From an uncultured Eubacteriales bacterium (lineage in GTDB: Bacteria; Bacillota; Clostridia; Oscillospirales; Feifaniaceae), in the NCBI GenBank assembly GCA_902474785.1, contig CABRXB010000004.1, forward strand, positions 1-13,763: a DNA stretch of 13,763 nt, in the 5' to 3' direction. Positions 12,842 through 13,763 of the stretch are shown piece after piece. Position 1 is the first letter of the stretch; the number at the start of each line of letters is the position of its first letter. A program made the position numbers and the translations under genes. Below the pieces are notes generated by a model that was given only the letters and a program-made list of their open reading frames with translations, did not search any database and was not told the DNA's origin.

Positions 12842-13763
12842 ATCGAGCGTCAAGACGCGTTTTCGTCCTATCATCCTGTGGTAAATGTCTTGTATTTCGG
12901 GCTGGTGCTGCTGTTTTCGATGTGTTTGATGCACCCGGCCTGTCTTGTTGCGTCGCTTGTCGGCGGAGGGGTCTACAGCGTCCGCCTGCGCGGGAAAAAG
13001 GCGACGCGCTTTGGCCTTGCCCTTGTGTTGCCCATGGCGGTGGCGGCGGCCGTGATCAATCCGCTTTTCAGCCACGAGGGGGCCACGATTCTGGCCTATC
13101 TGCCCTCGGGCAATCCCCTGACGCTTGAGAGCATCGTCTATGGCGTGTTGGCAGCGTTGATGCTGGCCTGCGTGATGCTGTGGTTTTCCTGCTTTAACGA
13201 GGTCATGCGTTCGGACAAGCTGGTCTATCTGTTTGGACGCGTTGCCCCGGCGCTCTCGCTGACGCTCTCCATGGCGCTGCGTTTTGTGCCTCTCTTTGCC
13301 TCTCAGGTGAGGCTGGTGGCCGACGCACAGCGCGCCCAGGGGCGGGACATGCGGGCGAAAAGCCTGTGGAAAAGGGCGAGGAATGGATTTGCCGTCCTGT
13401 CCATTGTCATCACATGGAGCCTCGAAAACGCCATTGAAACGGCGGATTCCATGAAAAGCCGCGGCTATGGTCTGCCGGGGCGCACGGCCTTTTCCATCTA
13501 CCGCTTTGGGCAGCGCGACCGCGCCCTGCTGGGGTGGCTGCTCTTCTGCGCGGGGTATCTGCTCTCGGGGTGGATGGCGGGCGGCCTTTTCTTTCGCTGC
13601 TTTCCCACCATAAAAAGCGGCCCTGTAGGGCCCTTTTCTGTGAGCTTTCTGCTGGTCTATTTGGCGCTGTGCCTCACGCCGACGGCGCTTGACCTGGCAA
13701 AAGACGCGGCGTGGAGAGCGCGCAAAGGGGGGAGCGACAGATGCGCAGGGGGGCGCACGGAGG
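12842..13763 (+). CDS. ECF transporter transmembrane T subunit, EcfT/CbiQ family (partial at right edge)
   Basis: This is the membrane scaffold of an energy-coupling factor importer; it couples two ATPases to a substrate-binding S subunit. Visible features are DAFSSYHPVVN at the N-terminus, several hydrophobic helices, YLPSGNPLTLESI, LSMALRFVP, and the two short cytoplasmic coupling motifs AQG (165-167, usually ARG) and SRG (206-208, in DSMKSRGYGLPGRT). The frame is closed by TAA at 12836-12838. Between it and the conserved N-terminus there is no ATG, GTG or TTG. ATC at 12842 sits where the family's Met is expected, 7 nt after a GGTGGG stretch. The first usable GTG (12878) would cut off the conserved AFSSYHP. 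The frame is open to the window end. The substrate is unknown; the cysteine-rich neighbour suggests cobalt/cobalamin. Confidence 0.88.
   Translation, partial: MERQDAFSSYHPVVNVLYFGLVLLFSMCLMHPACLVASLVGGGVYSVRLRGKKATRFGLALVLPMAVAAAVINPLFSHEGATILAYLPSGNPLTLESIVYGVLAALMLACVMLWFSCFNEVMRSDKLVYLFGRVAPALSLTLSMALRFVPLFASQVRLVADAQRAQGRDMRAKSLWKRARNGFAVLSIVITWSLENAIETADSMKSRGYGLPGRTAFSIYRFGQRDRALLGWLLFCAGYLLSGWMAGGLFFRCFPTIKSGPVGPFSVSFLLVYLALCLTPTALDLAKDAAWRARKGGSDRCAGGRTE
13741..13763 (+). CDS. Start of next gene, probably an ECF ATPase (very partial)
   Basis: ATG at 13741 lies a few bases after GGGGGGAG (13727-13734 region) in a different frame from EcfT, whose reading frame it overlaps. Only seven full codons (M-R-R-G-A-H-G) are inside the window, so homology cannot be judged. 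Position alone suggests the EcfA/CbiO-type ATP-binding subunit that normally follows or precedes the T subunit. Confidence 0.3.

Noticed and set aside
12276..13075. Minus-strand frames of 173 and 151 codons opposite the cysteine-rich gene and EcfT
   Set aside because: They are antisense to two genes with clear family motifs.
12643..13128. Plus-strand 161-codon frame overlapping EcfT
   Set aside because: It is the +1-shifted shadow of EcfT; the conserved transporter motifs are all in the other frame.

Overview
The window looks like a Gram-positive, fairly GC-rich Bacillota chromosome, probably an anaerobic Clostridia/Oscillospirales-type lineage. The reasons are strong GGAGG-type ribosome sites, a Sec signal peptide on a giant modular surface protein, and an energy-coupling factor (ECF) transporter gene of the kind common in Clostridia. 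This taxonomic call is an inference from gene types and composition.

Left 80% (1-10983, minus strand): one uninterrupted reading frame of at least 3661 codons. It starts at a GTG with a strong Shine-Dalgarno and runs off the left edge without a stop. It encodes a secreted multidomain protein: signal peptide; a Calx-beta/Ig-like N-terminal block; a long unrecognised beta-rich, Trp/Tyr-rich region; a block of alternating hydrophobic strands; a probable beta-propeller split by a Pro-rich linker and an aromatic heptad helix; CARDB-like Ig modules; and a bacterial Ig-like domain. The C-terminus, and with it any wall anchor, is outside the window. The long plus-strand reading frames across this region are antisense shadows.

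Middle (11031-11834, minus): a TetR/AcrR-type regulator lies 47 bp upstream of the giant gene and in the same direction, so the two probably share a transcript. Its promoter has a perfect TATAAT with a 17-bp spacer and overlaps small inverted repeats that could be its own operator.

A 504-bp divergent intergenic region (11835-12338) follows. It carries this promoter, a weaker plus-strand promoter, and a roughly 330-nt structured leader with four mutually complementary segments.

Right end (12339-13763, plus): a 91-aa cysteine-rich small-domain protein (PF04071-like, a family often found with cobalamin genes), then an ECF transporter T subunit (EcfT/CbiQ type), and probably the start of an ATPase gene at the very edge. 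The EcfT frame has no ATG, GTG or TTG where its conserved N-terminus begins; an ATC codon occupies that place. The right-hand genes plausibly serve vitamin or cobalt/cobalamin uptake, but no substrate-binding subunit is visible.
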